A DNA stretch of 64,000 bases, from the NCBI RefSeq assembly GCF_000214215.1, contig NC_015559.1, positions 124,001-188,000 on the forward strand, given 5' to 3'. The notes beneath the pieces were generated by a model. It did not search any database. It was not told the DNA's origin and worked only from the letters and a program-made list of their open reading frames with translations. Numbering within the stretch: position 1 is the first letter of the stretch; each line of letters begins with the position of its first letter. Shown piece by piece: positions 50,710 to 59,148 of this stretch. The translations under genes were made by a program, and so were the position numbers. The stretch is from Marinomonas posidonica IVIA-Po-181 (GTDB lineage: Bacteria > Pseudomonadota > Gammaproteobacteria > Pseudomonadales > Marinomonadaceae).

Positions 50710-51957
50710 TTAAATTTCTAAGCGGCTTTGTATGATTTTTTTTGACTGATGTATAGTTTCTTTGAACACGTTATTTGGCCAGTCGTTGGATAAATATCCA
50801 TTATCATCAATGTCTATTTTCTTTAATTCTGATGTATATTGTGTCTTTTTAATCCAGATACATGAAAAATCATCTTTCGAAAATTCCTTTTTTATGATTG
50901 CCAACTGTATCGCTTTTAAAAAACTCTCAGAGTGTGTTTCAAAAATATATGAAGCAGAAGGATTATCTTTAGAGCATTTAACAAGAAAGTTGGCTAATTC
51001 AACCGTTGCTTGCGGATGTAAGTGTAGCTCAGGTTGTTCGATCGTAACTACTGGGAATTCTCCCAATTCTCCTTCAGCAGCCATAGCGCACAACATGACT
51101 ACAGGTAGAGCCTGAGCTATACCTTCTCCTGAATCAAGAATTGCTATTCTAGTAGGAGAAAAATCATTTTCATCTTCTTTAATTATCGTTGGAGCTGTCA
51201 TAATAGTTTCTAATCCGACAGTTCTCAAGCCATTCTTAGAATTATGAATAGCGCTAAAGTCTAATTCTCTTCCACATACGGAATTTAACCACATATTAAT
51301 TCTATTTATTGATTTTGATTTGTTTTCAGCTAAATTCCATAGGATTGGTCCAATACCTTGCCCATCGGGACTTAAATATAAGGGGACACCTAGACCTATA
51401 TTAAAATACCTAGGGGGAAAAGCTCTAACTGAGGATACCCAGTGCAATGAATTTGAAAAATTAGAAATTAACTTGTCTAATCCCAAAAACTCTTCAGGGC
51501 AGCGAAAGTTGTAAAAGTCGATGACTTCATTTGGTTCTGATTTATTTTCTAATTTATTCTCTTCTTCAAGAGAGCGTACATACTGTTTAATTAAAGATTT
51601 AGACTTTAAAGTTAAATCAGTCATTCTTTCAGGTTGGTCGCCTATTTGTTGTAGAGAAAAGTTTATACAACTGCCTTCCTCCCAATCTACACCAAATCCA
51701 AGCCGATTTTCTCCATTAAACAGAATATTTTCGTGTAGTCCTCCTCTTAATGATTTACATGAATAATCTAAATAGCTTGGGGTAAAATAACTACTAGTTT
51801 TCCTGAAACTTGATGATAAAAGTGGAAAAGCTCTTAATAGCGCACTTTTCCCTGTGTTGTTATAGCCAAATATGAGTGTCAGGTTATTAATGGGGATAAT
51901 ATGTTTCCCTCTAAATGCTTTGTAATTTTCTACGGTAATAGATTTTATTTTACTCAC
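50710..51957 (-). CDS. ABC/AAA-type ATPase of the island operon
   Basis: A 415-residue OLD/RecF-like ATPase. Walker A GYNNTGKSALLRAF lies at 31-44, the signature-like LDSGEGIAQALPVV at 274-287, Walker B VVTIEQPELHLHP at 303-315 and the H-loop YIFETHSESFL near 337. The C-terminus, with DNGYLSNDWPNNVF, recalls the DUF3696 group of AAA ATPases in defence loci. The start is GTG with AGGAG about 7 nt ahead. It is the first gene of the four-gene operon; with the TOPRIM-like protein it forms an AriA/AriB- or OLD-like pair. The promoter must lie in the 55 bp between it and polA or inside polA. Confidence 0.88.
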   Translation of the reverse strand: MSKIKSITVENYKAFRGKHIIPINNLTLIFGYNNTGKSALLRAFPLLSSSFRKTSSYFTPSYLDYSCKSLRGGLHENILFNGENRLGFGVDWEEGSCINFSLQQIGDQPERMTDLTLKSKSLIKQYVRSLEEENKLENKSEPNEVIDFYNFRCPEEFLGLDKLISNFSNSLHWVSSVRAFPPRYFNIGLGVPLYLSPDGQGIGPILWNLAENKSKSINRINMWLNSVCGRELDFSAIHNSKNGLRTVGLETIMTAPTIIKEDENDFSPTRIAILDSGEGIAQALPVVMLCAMAAEGELGEFPVVTIEQPELHLHPQATVELANFLVKCSKDNPSASYIFETHSESFLKAIQLAIIKKEFSKDDFSCIWIKKTQYTSELKKIDIDDNGYLSNDWPNNVFKETIHQSKKIIQSRLEI

Positions 51958-52012
51958 ACCATCGCTCCTAATTTTTCAAAAAATTTACTACTATATTTAT
52001 TATCAGAAGAAT

Positions 52013-54781
52013 TTAATGCGCCTCGTCCCAATTATCTCCCACGCCTGCCTCTACCAGCAAAGGCACGTCGATTTTGCTGCTGTTCTGCATGATGTCGACG
52101 ATCTTGGCTTGCGCGGCGTCTAGGTCTTTTTCAGCCACTTCAAAGATTAATTCATCGTGTACTTGCATGATCATGCGCACATCAAGGTCGGTGTCGGCGA
52201 GCCAGTGGTGCATTTTGATCATGGCGCGTTTGATGATGTCGGCGGCGGAGCCTTGCATCGGCGCGTTGATCGCGGTGCGTTCGGCAGCTTGGCGCATCAT
52301 GGCGTTTTTTGCTTTGATGTCAGGCAAGTACAAACGACGGCCGTAAATGGTTTCAACGAAACCTTTCTCTTTGGCATTTTCACGAGTGTTGTCCATGTAG
52401 GTGCGGACGCCTGGGTAGCGTTCAAAATAGCGTTGTACGTATTTTTGCGCTTCAGGACGGGCGATGCCGAGCTGTTTGGCTAAACCAAAGGCTGACATGC
52501 CGTAAATCAAACCAAAGTTGATGGCTTTTGCACGACGACGTTGCTCTGTGGTGACTTCCTCTGGTGTAGTTTCAAACACTTCTGCGGCGGTGGCTCTGTG
52601 TACGTCGGCATTGTTGGCGAAGGCATCCAGCAAGCCTTGGTCTTGTGACAAGTGAGCCATAATGCGCAGTTCGATTTGCGAGTAGTCGGCGGCGACCAGT
52701 TTGTAACCTTCTGGTGCAATAAAGGCTTGGCGAATACGGCGGCCTTCTGCGGTACGAATTGGGATGTTCTGCAAGTTCGGATCCGTCGACGATAAACGAC
52801 CAGTGGCGGTTACCGCTTGATGATACGAGGTATGAATGCGTCCTGTTTTTTGCAACATTTCCGGCAGCTTGTCGGTGTAAGTGGACTTAAGTTTCGACAA
52901 ACTACGGTGTTCCATGATGATGCGAGGCAGTTCGTAGTTTTCGGCCAGTTCTTGCAAAATCGGTTCGGCGGTGGAAGGCTGGCCTTTAGGCGTTTTCTTG
53001 ATGATGGGCAGTTCCAGCTTTTCAAACAGTATGACTTGTAACTGTTTCGGTGAGCTTAGATTAAAGCTTTCCCCTGCTGCTTCATGAGCTTTAATTTCCA
53101 GTTCTTGCAGCTTGGCGGCGATTTCACTACTTTGCGCATGCAATAATTCAGGGTCAATCAGTGCGCCGGTTTGTTCCATTTTTGCCAACACGGGCACCAA
53201 CGGACATTCAATGTCTTTGAATATGCTCACTAACTCAGGTGTCTTTTCTAACTGTGGCCAAATGGCTTGATGCAAGCGCAAGGTAATGTCGGCGTCTTCT
53301 GCGGCATAAAAAGCAGCTTGTTCTAAGTCGATCTGATTGAAGGTTTTTTGCTTCGCGCCTTTACCGGCAATGTCTTCAAAGCTGACGCATTTATGGTCAA
53401 GGAATTTTTCCGCCAAGCTGCCCATGTCATGGCGCGAGCTGACCGAGTTAAAGACATAAGACTCCAACATGGTGTCGTAAACAATACCTCGTAAGGCGAT
53501 GCCGTAATTGTTCAACACATTGGCGTCGTATTTTAGATGCTGACCGACTTTTGCCGCCGTCTCGTCTTCCAACCAAGGTTTGAGTTGTTCTAATACCCAA
53601 TCGCGATCCAGTTGTTCTGGCGCATCTTCATAGTCGTGAGCAAGGGGGACATAAGCTGCTTTGCCTACTTCGGTGGAAAACGACAAGCCCACCAGTTCTG
53701 CTGCCATGTAATTTAAGCTGGTGGTCTCGGTATCAAAGGCTACCAAGTCGGCTTGTTGGATTTGTTCGAACCATTTGGTGAAGCTTGCTTGATCTAAGAG
53801 AGTGTCGTATTGCACTTCAATGTCAGACTTGCTGGCGGTGGCTTGTCCATCCAAATTGCTTGCAGTGTCATTAGGGCCATCGATGCTTGGTGCTTTGTCT
53901 AAGTCCTTCAGCCAAGTTTTGAATTCTAGCTTGGTAAACCACTCACGTAAGGCGTCTTTGTCTATTTGCTTGTTTTGCAGTTCCAATGCATTGAATGGCA
54001 GTTCAACGTCACACTTGATGGTGGCCAAGACGTAAGACAGCTCCGCCATTTCTTGATTGTCGGCCATTTTTTGCTTCATGGTTTTAGAGCCACGGAAGCC
54101 AAGGGCGGCGATCTCGTCTAAGCGATTGTAGATGTCTTTTAAGCTGCCTAGTCCTTGCAATAGTGCGAGTGCCGTTTTTTCACCCACGCCCGGTACGCCA
54201 GGAATGTTGTCGACTTTGTCACCCATCAGCGCCAAGTAATCGATAATTAGCTCAGGCGGAATACCAAACTTATCTTTCACGCCCTGAATATCCATCACGG
54301 TGTCCGTCATGGTATTTACCAAGGTCACTTTGTCGGTCACCAATTGCGCCATGTCTTTATCGCCGGTGGAAACGATCACATCACGACCCGTTTCACCGAC
54401 TTGTTTGGCGATGGTGCCAATGACATCGTCGGCTTCTACCCCTTCAATAATCACTAAAGGTAAGCCCATGGCGTCAATCATGCGATGAATGGGTTCAATT
54501 TGAAGACGCAATTCATCTGGCATAGGGGGACGTTGTGCTTTGTAATCACTGTAGATGTCGTCGCGGAAGGTTTTTCCTTTGGCGTCAAAGATCACTACGA
54601 TGGGGGAATTTGGGTAGGTTTTAATAAGGCTACGAATCATGCTGATCACACCACGAGCCGCATTGGTTGGTTGCCCTTCGCTGGTCGTGAGTGGTGGGAT
54701 GGCATGAAAAGCTCGATATAGGTAGGACGAGCCATCCACTAAAATCATAGGTGTGTTTTGAGTTGTCGAATCCGTAGCCAA
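52013..54781 (-). CDS. polA: DNA polymerase I
   Basis: A 922-residue complete Pol I: 5'-3' exonuclease (ILVDGSSYLYRAFHAIPPL, STGDKDMAQLV, GDKVDNIPGVPGVG), 3'-5' exonuclease near 330-510 (VAFDTETTSLNYM, AAEDADITLRLH) and polymerase domain (TGRLSSTDPNLQNIPIR, VAADYSQIELRIMAHLS, RRRAKAINFGLIYGMSAFGL, MQVHDELIFEV). It fills gaps in repair and removes Okazaki primers. The start is TTG at 54781, with AGAGG 7 nt ahead; no ATG nearby has a site. Its final ~200 bp have a diverged second copy at 46298, so the end may be a recombinant between native and imported sequence. It remains intact. Confidence 0.96.
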   Translation of the reverse strand: MATDSTTQNTPMILVDGSSYLYRAFHAIPPLTTSEGQPTNAARGVISMIRSLIKTYPNSPIVVIFDAKGKTFRDDIYSDYKAQRPPMPDELRLQIEPIHRMIDAMGLPLVIIEGVEADDVIGTIAKQVGETGRDVIVSTGDKDMAQLVTDKVTLVNTMTDTVMDIQGVKDKFGIPPELIIDYLALMGDKVDNIPGVPGVGEKTALALLQGLGSLKDIYNRLDEIAALGFRGSKTMKQKMADNQEMAELSYVLATIKCDVELPFNALELQNKQIDKDALREWFTKLEFKTWLKDLDKAPSIDGPNDTASNLDGQATASKSDIEVQYDTLLDQASFTKWFEQIQQADLVAFDTETTSLNYMAAELVGLSFSTEVGKAAYVPLAHDYEDAPEQLDRDWVLEQLKPWLEDETAAKVGQHLKYDANVLNNYGIALRGIVYDTMLESYVFNSVSSRHDMGSLAEKFLDHKCVSFEDIAGKGAKQKTFNQIDLEQAAFYAAEDADITLRLHQAIWPQLEKTPELVSIFKDIECPLVPVLAKMEQTGALIDPELLHAQSSEIAAKLQELEIKAHEAAGESFNLSSPKQLQVILFEKLELPIIKKTPKGQPSTAEPILQELAENYELPRIIMEHRSLSKLKSTYTDKLPEMLQKTGRIHTSYHQAVTATGRLSSTDPNLQNIPIRTAEGRRIRQAFIAPEGYKLVAADYSQIELRIMAHLSQDQGLLDAFANNADVHRATAAEVFETTPEEVTTEQRRRAKAINFGLIYGMSAFGLAKQLGIARPEAQKYVQRYFERYPGVRTYMDNTRENAKEKGFVETIYGRRLYLPDIKAKNAMMRQAAERTAINAPMQGSAADIIKRAMIKMHHWLADTDLDVRMIMQVHDELIFEVAEKDLDAAQAKIVDIMQNSSKIDVPLLVEAGVGDNWDEAH

Positions 54782-54860
54782 AATGAAACCTCTATAAAAA
54801 ATGGCAAAGTTGGCTCTATTCTATGTGTTTATGGATTAATTTTCAGTGCCAATGAGGAAA

Positions 54861-55967
54861 TTAGTGGTGGCTAGCGTGTGGCTTTATAGTCTTTTCAATA
54901 TCAGAGAATAGAACGGCTTGGTTGCGGCCATTATGTTTGGCGTGATACAAGGCTTTATCGGCTTGATTGATGAGAGCAAGAAAGTGCTCGTGATGAGCAA
55001 TGTGTGACATCCCCACACAAGCGGTGATTTGTCCGACATCCTGATAAGGCAATTGGCTTAATTTGATTTGGAATTGATCGGCAATGTGAGCCATTGAGCC
55101 TGAATCTGGGTTAATAAATACCGCGATGAACTCTTCCCCACCCCATCGACCGATGATATGGGAGCCTCGGTAAATGGTTCGTAAGCGAGACGCGAATTCG
55201 ACCAACACTTGATCGCCCATGTCGTGTCCATAGGTATCGTTCACTCGTTTGAAGTGATCAACGTCGATTAATGCCAGACTGATTAAATCATCGTGTTTAA
55301 GTTGTGCAAGCCAATTCTGAAGGCCTCGTCGGTTATAAGTATCAGTTAAAAAATCTCGGTCTGCTTCAAGCTCTGAGCGCTGTAAATCTGTTGCGACTCG
55401 GAGCATATGATTGCGAATGCTTTTTTGATAGGGCGCCACCATATAGAGCAACAGGCAGCCTGGCCCCCAGAGGCCAAGTAATTCATAGCTGTGCCTCGTG
55501 TGCAGTTCCAGTGGGTGCAAAACGAGATAGTGCACCAAGGGGATGGCGGTACAGGCCCAGCTTAAGACAATGTATTTTTTGAACTCTTTGGGCAAAATGG
55601 TCAAACCGAGAGTCAGTATTGCAATGATGACCCCTGAGATGGGGGGGTAAAAATCGATTAGCCTGTGTTGTTCCCCTTGCCAAGCGAGCCAAACGTGTAT
55701 CCAGGTGGCCGGTATAAACGCAGATAAGGTCAGCACAACATAGATGGTGATGACCTTGCTGATTCGGTTGTGTGGATCTTGATTGAGAAAGGCCAGCAAG
55801 GCTAAGAACAATCCACTGATAAGGGTAGGAATGAGGGAATCTGTAATTAAAGGTGTGGGAAAAAAATGGAAAAACGCCGCATACATTAGACTGCTAAAAA
55901 AAGAAGCCCACAATAGCCTTTGTAAAGCAGAGATGGTGATTTGTTCTTCGTCGTTTTGTAATCGCAT
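54861..55967 (-). CDS. Membrane-anchored GGDEF diguanylate cyclase
   Basis: A 368-residue protein with six or seven hydrophobic segments in residues about 15-185 (MASE-like), then a GGDEF domain: LTDTYNRRGLQNWLAQL, ALIDVDHFKRVNDTYGHDMGD, IIGRWGGEEFIAVF. The GGEEF is intact. The I-site position reads RGSH, not RxxD, so feedback inhibition is probably absent. The ATG at 55967 has no clear ribosome site; a TTG at 55973 is also in frame. It is transcribed towards polA but a 79-bp gap separates them. Confidence 0.88.
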   Translation of the reverse strand: MRLQNDEEQITISALQRLLWASFFSSLMYAAFFHFFPTPLITDSLIPTLISGLFLALLAFLNQDPHNRISKVITIYVVLTLSAFIPATWIHVWLAWQGEQHRLIDFYPPISGVIIAILTLGLTILPKEFKKYIVLSWACTAIPLVHYLVLHPLELHTRHSYELLGLWGPGCLLLYMVAPYQKSIRNHMLRVATDLQRSELEADRDFLTDTYNRRGLQNWLAQLKHDDLISLALIDVDHFKRVNDTYGHDMGDQVLVEFASRLRTIYRGSHIIGRWGGEEFIAVFINPDSGSMAHIADQFQIKLSQLPYQDVGQITACVGMSHIAHHEHFLALINQADKALYHAKHNGRNQAVLFSDIEKTIKPHASHH

Positions 55968-56207
55968 AATCAAGTCTGATTGGTTTTTGTGTGTATTTTA
56001 GAAAATACTAGATGTATGTGCTGTAGTGTTTTCGTGAAGAAGTGTCGACAAACATGTATCCGAGGTAGGTTTTTGCAATCCAATGATGGCTTTTTTGTGG
56101 TGAACTAGGTGAATTAAGTGTGTCTTAGATTGACCTTTTAGTGCTTATTGTGGAGCATAAGCAGTTTCGTATCGCTTCAATTTCTGATTATCAATAGGTA
56201 GCACAAC

Positions 56208-57167
56208 TTGGCAGTTTACACTTCCCTTTCTGACTCTGACATGCGGGCTTTAGTCGCGGATTATTATTTAGGCGAGCTAGTGTCATTTCAAGGTATTTCT
56301 GGTGGCGTGGAGAATACAAATTATTTTTTAACCACCACCACAGGGAAGTACGTATTAACCTTATTCGAAGAGTTTGAGTACGATGAAGTGCCTTACTTTT
56401 TAGACGTAGTCGCGCATTTGAAACATAAAGGGTTTAATGTTCCAGCGGCGTTAATTGATATTCACGGTGAGCGCTTGAGAATGGTCAAAGAACGGCCAGC
56501 GATTATTGTGGATTGTTTTTCTGGTGATGGCTTGGAACAGACCTCGGTCGAGAGTTGTCGGCAAATGGGCTCAGCCTTGGCAAAATTGCACATAGCGGGA
56601 GAGGATTTTCCTGATCATCGGGAAAGTCATCGAGGCATGGCTTGGTGGCATGCGACCAGCGAAGCGATTTTGCCTGAATTAGAGCCAGATCAAGCGAGGC
56701 TACTGGCATCCCAAATTGCCGAGTTTGATGCTTTTATCGCCGAACATGATGATTTGCCGAAAACGACCATTCATGGGGATTTGTTTTTTAACAATACCTT
56801 GTTTGATGGTGAATCGTTATCGGCCATCATCGATTTTTATAATGCTTGTTATTCATGGGTTATGTACGATTTAGCCATTGTTGTGAATGACTGGTGTTCG
56901 GACATTGAGACGGGTGAACTGGATATGGCCAAGTATCGAGCATTGTTAAAAGCGTATCTATATGAAAGAGAACCAAGTGTGGACGAAATCAAAGCTTGGC
57001 CATATATGTTACGAATTGCGGCGGTGCGTTTTTGGCTTTCCCGTTTAGAAGCTTGGCATGGCGCGAAGGACGACCCTGAACGCCTTGCACAGCAACATGA
57101 CCCGCGTGAGTTACAGCGTATTTTAGAAGCTAGGCTGCGTTACACCCCAGCCCTGATGGAGTTCTGA
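56208..57167 (+). CDS. thrB: Homoserine kinase, APH-fold type
   Basis: A 319-residue kinase of the aminoglycoside-phosphotransferase fold found as ThrB in Pseudomonas, unrelated to the GHMP-type ThrB of E. coli. It phosphorylates homoserine on the path to threonine. Landmarks are the N-terminus AVYTSLSDSDMRALV, GGVENTNYFLTT, FEYDEVPYFLDVVAHL, TTIHGDLFFNNTLFD (catalytic loop) and AIIDFYNAC (metal site). It starts with TTG, AGGT lying 8 nt ahead, at the position expected from Pseudomonas ThrB. The downstream gene overlaps its stop (TGATG). Confidence 0.94.
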   Translation: MAVYTSLSDSDMRALVADYYLGELVSFQGISGGVENTNYFLTTTTGKYVLTLFEEFEYDEVPYFLDVVAHLKHKGFNVPAALIDIHGERLRMVKERPAIIVDCFSGDGLEQTSVESCRQMGSALAKLHIAGEDFPDHRESHRGMAWWHATSEAILPELEPDQARLLASQIAEFDAFIAEHDDLPKTTIHGDLFFNNTLFDGESLSAIIDFYNACYSWVMYDLAIVVNDWCSDIETGELDMAKYRALLKAYLYEREPSVDEIKAWPYMLRIAAVRFWLSRLEAWHGAKDDPERLAQQHDPRELQRILEARLRYTPALMEF

Positions 57168-57730
57168 TGTTTCGTTTTATTCTTGCTGCCATTTTAGGCT
57201 TAACGACGTTACAAGCTTTGGCCCATCCACATGTTTGGGTGGACACTCAGTATCGTGTCAAGGTAGATGCGACCAGTATTGATCAATTAGAAGCGACGTG
57301 GAGCTTGGACTTATTTACCTCCACAAGTTTGATTGCTGAATATGATATTGATGCCAATGGTGAGCTGGAAGGGCAAGAAAAGCTCGACATGCTTGAGGTA
57401 CTCAAAAGCTTTGAGACTTATGGTTATTTCATCAAACTGAAGCGTGATGGTACGGATTTTGTTCCTGATGAAGTGCATGTCATGGATGTGCGTATTCGCG
57501 ATCAAATGTTATGGATTCGAATGGCCATTCATTTGCCTGAGCTAGTGAATTTGGAAACCTCGACCTTAAGTCTCGCGTTTGGTGATGATGAGTTGTATTT
57601 TGCCATGGAACCTGTGGAAGAAGGTTTGGTTCGTTTGACGGGGGCTTTCGCTGAAATCTGTACCCCTGCGGAACGTGAAGCCGAAGAAACATCGGTCGCC
57701 TTTTGGGTCGATTTAACCTGCAAACCATAA
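57167..57730 (+). CDS. DUF1007 periplasmic protein, ZevA-like
   Basis: A 187-residue protein with signal peptide MFRFILAAILGLTTLQALA, then HPHVWVDTQYRV, the DUF1007 start whose His residues could bind metal. In Haemophilus the DUF1007 protein ZevA works with the NicO-type membrane protein ZevB in zinc uptake. Here a NicO-type gene lies 1.4 kb downstream beside zur and znuCB, but LysE and MarC genes separate the two. The overlap with the thrB stop places it in the thrB transcript. Zinc function is inferred. Confidence 0.82.
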   Translation: MFRFILAAILGLTTLQALAHPHVWVDTQYRVKVDATSIDQLEATWSLDLFTSTSLIAEYDIDANGELEGQEKLDMLEVLKSFETYGYFIKLKRDGTDFVPDEVHVMDVRIRDQMLWIRMAIHLPELVNLETSTLSLAFGDDELYFAMEPVEEGLVRLTGAFAEICTPAEREAEETSVAFWVDLTCKP

Positions 57731-57761
57731 TTGACTTGTCTATTTTCTGGAACGAATCTGT

Positions 57762-58397
57762 ATGCTAGAGCATTTTCAGTGGTTGCCCTTTTTATTGGCC
57801 ATTAGTGTCTTGACCATGAGTCCCGGCGTTGACACTATTTTGGTGATGCGCAATACCGCTTTGGGTGGCTGGCGTTTGGGCTTTCTGAGCAGTTTAGGAA
57901 TTTGTTTGGGACTGTTCGCTCATGCCACTGTGTCGGCATTAGGTTTGTCGGTTATTTTACTTGGCTCGGCGGGCTTGTTTACCGCATTCAAATTATTGGG
58001 CGCGGCCTATTTAGTGTATCTCGGTGTGCAAGCATTACGCAGCGCTGCGAAGCCTGTAGGCTTGAGCTTTAACACCGCAAGTGATGTTCATCGAGTGACG
58101 GCGTGGAGTAGCTTTCGACAAGGTATTTTGTCTAATGTCTTGAACCCCAAACCGATTGTTTTCTACATGGCGTTCTTGCCACAGTTTATTGACCCAAGCC
58201 ACTCGGCATTGGTGCAATCTCTGTTTATGGCCTCCCTTCACTTTATGATTGCGATGGTGTGGCAAATGTTTCTGGCGCTGATGATTCATCGAGCGCGAGT
58301 TTGGCTGGCGCGACCAAAAGTCGCACAGGTCATGGATAGTCTGACTGGTGTATTACTGGTGGGCTTTGGTGTAAAACTCGCATTAAGCCAGCGCTGA
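57762..58397 (+). CDS. LysE/RhtB family amino-acid exporter
   Basis: A 211-residue inner-membrane protein with six hydrophobic segments. Family hallmarks are LTMSPGVDTILVMRNTALGG near residue 18, LLGAAYLVYLGVQALRS near 72 and FRQGILSNVLNPKPIVFYMAFLPQFI near 118. These proteins export homoserine, threonine, lysine or similar. Its position 600 bp after homoserine kinase is suggestive of homoserine/threonine efflux but not proof. It starts 31 bp after the ZevA-like gene, on the same strand. Confidence 0.9.
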   Translation: MLEHFQWLPFLLAISVLTMSPGVDTILVMRNTALGGWRLGFLSSLGICLGLFAHATVSALGLSVILLGSAGLFTAFKLLGAAYLVYLGVQALRSAAKPVGLSFNTASDVHRVTAWSSFRQGILSNVLNPKPIVFYMAFLPQFIDPSHSALVQSLFMASLHFMIAMVWQMFLALMIHRARVWLARPKVAQVMDSLTGVLLVGFGVKLALSQR

Positions 58398-58431
58398 TCG
58401 TGTGGTGTAATGCTTTTTGGTAAAGCGATCA

Positions 58432-59046
58432 ATGAGTCTACTTATTTCTACCTGGATTAAATTCTTTTTTCTATTTGCGCCCTTTTTTGTGTTATCGATG
58501 TTTCTTGCGTTAACCCGTGGTGAAACGGCGACATCGCGTAAACAGGTGGCCAATAAAGCCATCATTGCAGCAGCGGTGATTGCACTGGTGTTGTTGTTTT
58601 TTGGCGGCAGTTTGTTTGCAGTATTAGGCATTACCTTGGACTCGTTCCGCATTGGCTCTGGTATTTTGCTCTTTATGTCGGCGTTGAGTTTAGTGCGTGA
58701 CGGTACTCGAAATCATGCGGTGGGGATGCCCAGTGAAGAACGGGATGATGTGTCGGTTGTACCGCTTGCGGTGCCGACCATTATTGGTCCAGCAACCATA
58801 GGTACGATATTGGTGTACGGTGCTGAGCTGCAAGGTTGGGACTTGGTCATTGGCCTTTGTGGTTTGTTATTAGCGCTCGGTACCTTGGCTGTGATTCTGT
58901 ATTCTGGTTCCTTGATTGAAAAAATGCTTGGCCGAACTGGATTGAATGTATTGTCCAAGATCACAGGCTTGATTTTGGCGGCCATGGCGGCGCAAATTTT
59001 TATGAGTGGCGTGATGGGATTTTTAAATCCTGCCTTAGTTCAATAA
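58432..59046 (+). CDS. MarC family membrane protein
   Basis: A 204-residue inner-membrane protein with six hydrophobic segments and the MarC/UPF0056 motif VVPLAVPTIIGPATIGTIL near residue 105. Despite the name, these proteins are not proven drug exporters; some move small neutral amino acids. ATG 58432 is preferred over a TTG at 58417, though its ribosome site is weak. It follows the LysE gene by 34 bp and ends before a Zur-box-controlled operon. Confidence 0.88.
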   Translation: MSLLISTWIKFFFLFAPFFVLSMFLALTRGETATSRKQVANKAIIAAAVIALVLLFFGGSLFAVLGITLDSFRIGSGILLFMSALSLVRDGTRNHAVGMPSEERDDVSVVPLAVPTIIGPATIGTILVYGAELQGWDLVIGLCGLLLALGTLAVILYSGSLIEKMLGRTGLNVLSKITGLILAAMAAQIFMSGVMGFLNPALVQ

Positions 59047-59105
59047 GTCAGTGCAGCTCTCGGTTTTCCCTTGTTTTTACCTGACGACTTCTCCTAAGGT
59101 TAGAC

Positions 59106-59122
59106 TTGTTATACCATAACAA
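59106..59122 (+). promoter_or_regulatory. Candidate Zur box
   Basis: TTGTTAT (59106-59112) and ATAACAA (59116-59122) are perfect inverted arms with a 3-nt centre. Aligned to the gammaproteobacterial Zur consensus TGTTATA-N-TATAACA, the site TGTTATACCATAACA differs at one base. It lies 27 bp ahead of the ZevB-like start, in the only promoter gap before zevB-like - zur - znuC - znuB, so the whole operon including zur should be zinc-repressed. Confidence 0.75.
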
Positions 59123-59148
59123 AATCAGTCTAACCTTAAGTGAGTGCC

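Larger units (their letters stand above)
46298..52215. mobile_element. AT-rich genomic island bounded by polA 3'-end repeats
   Basis: About 5.7 kb separates two direct copies of the final ~200 bp of polA (46298-46503 and 52013-52215). The interior is visibly richer in A and T and uses AAA, TTA and ATA codons far more than the flanks, so it was acquired by transfer. It carries one leftward four-gene defence-like operon and a small remnant ORF. No integrase, transposase or tRNA is visible. Entry by homologous recombination through a polA end carried with the island fits best. Confidence 0.8.
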
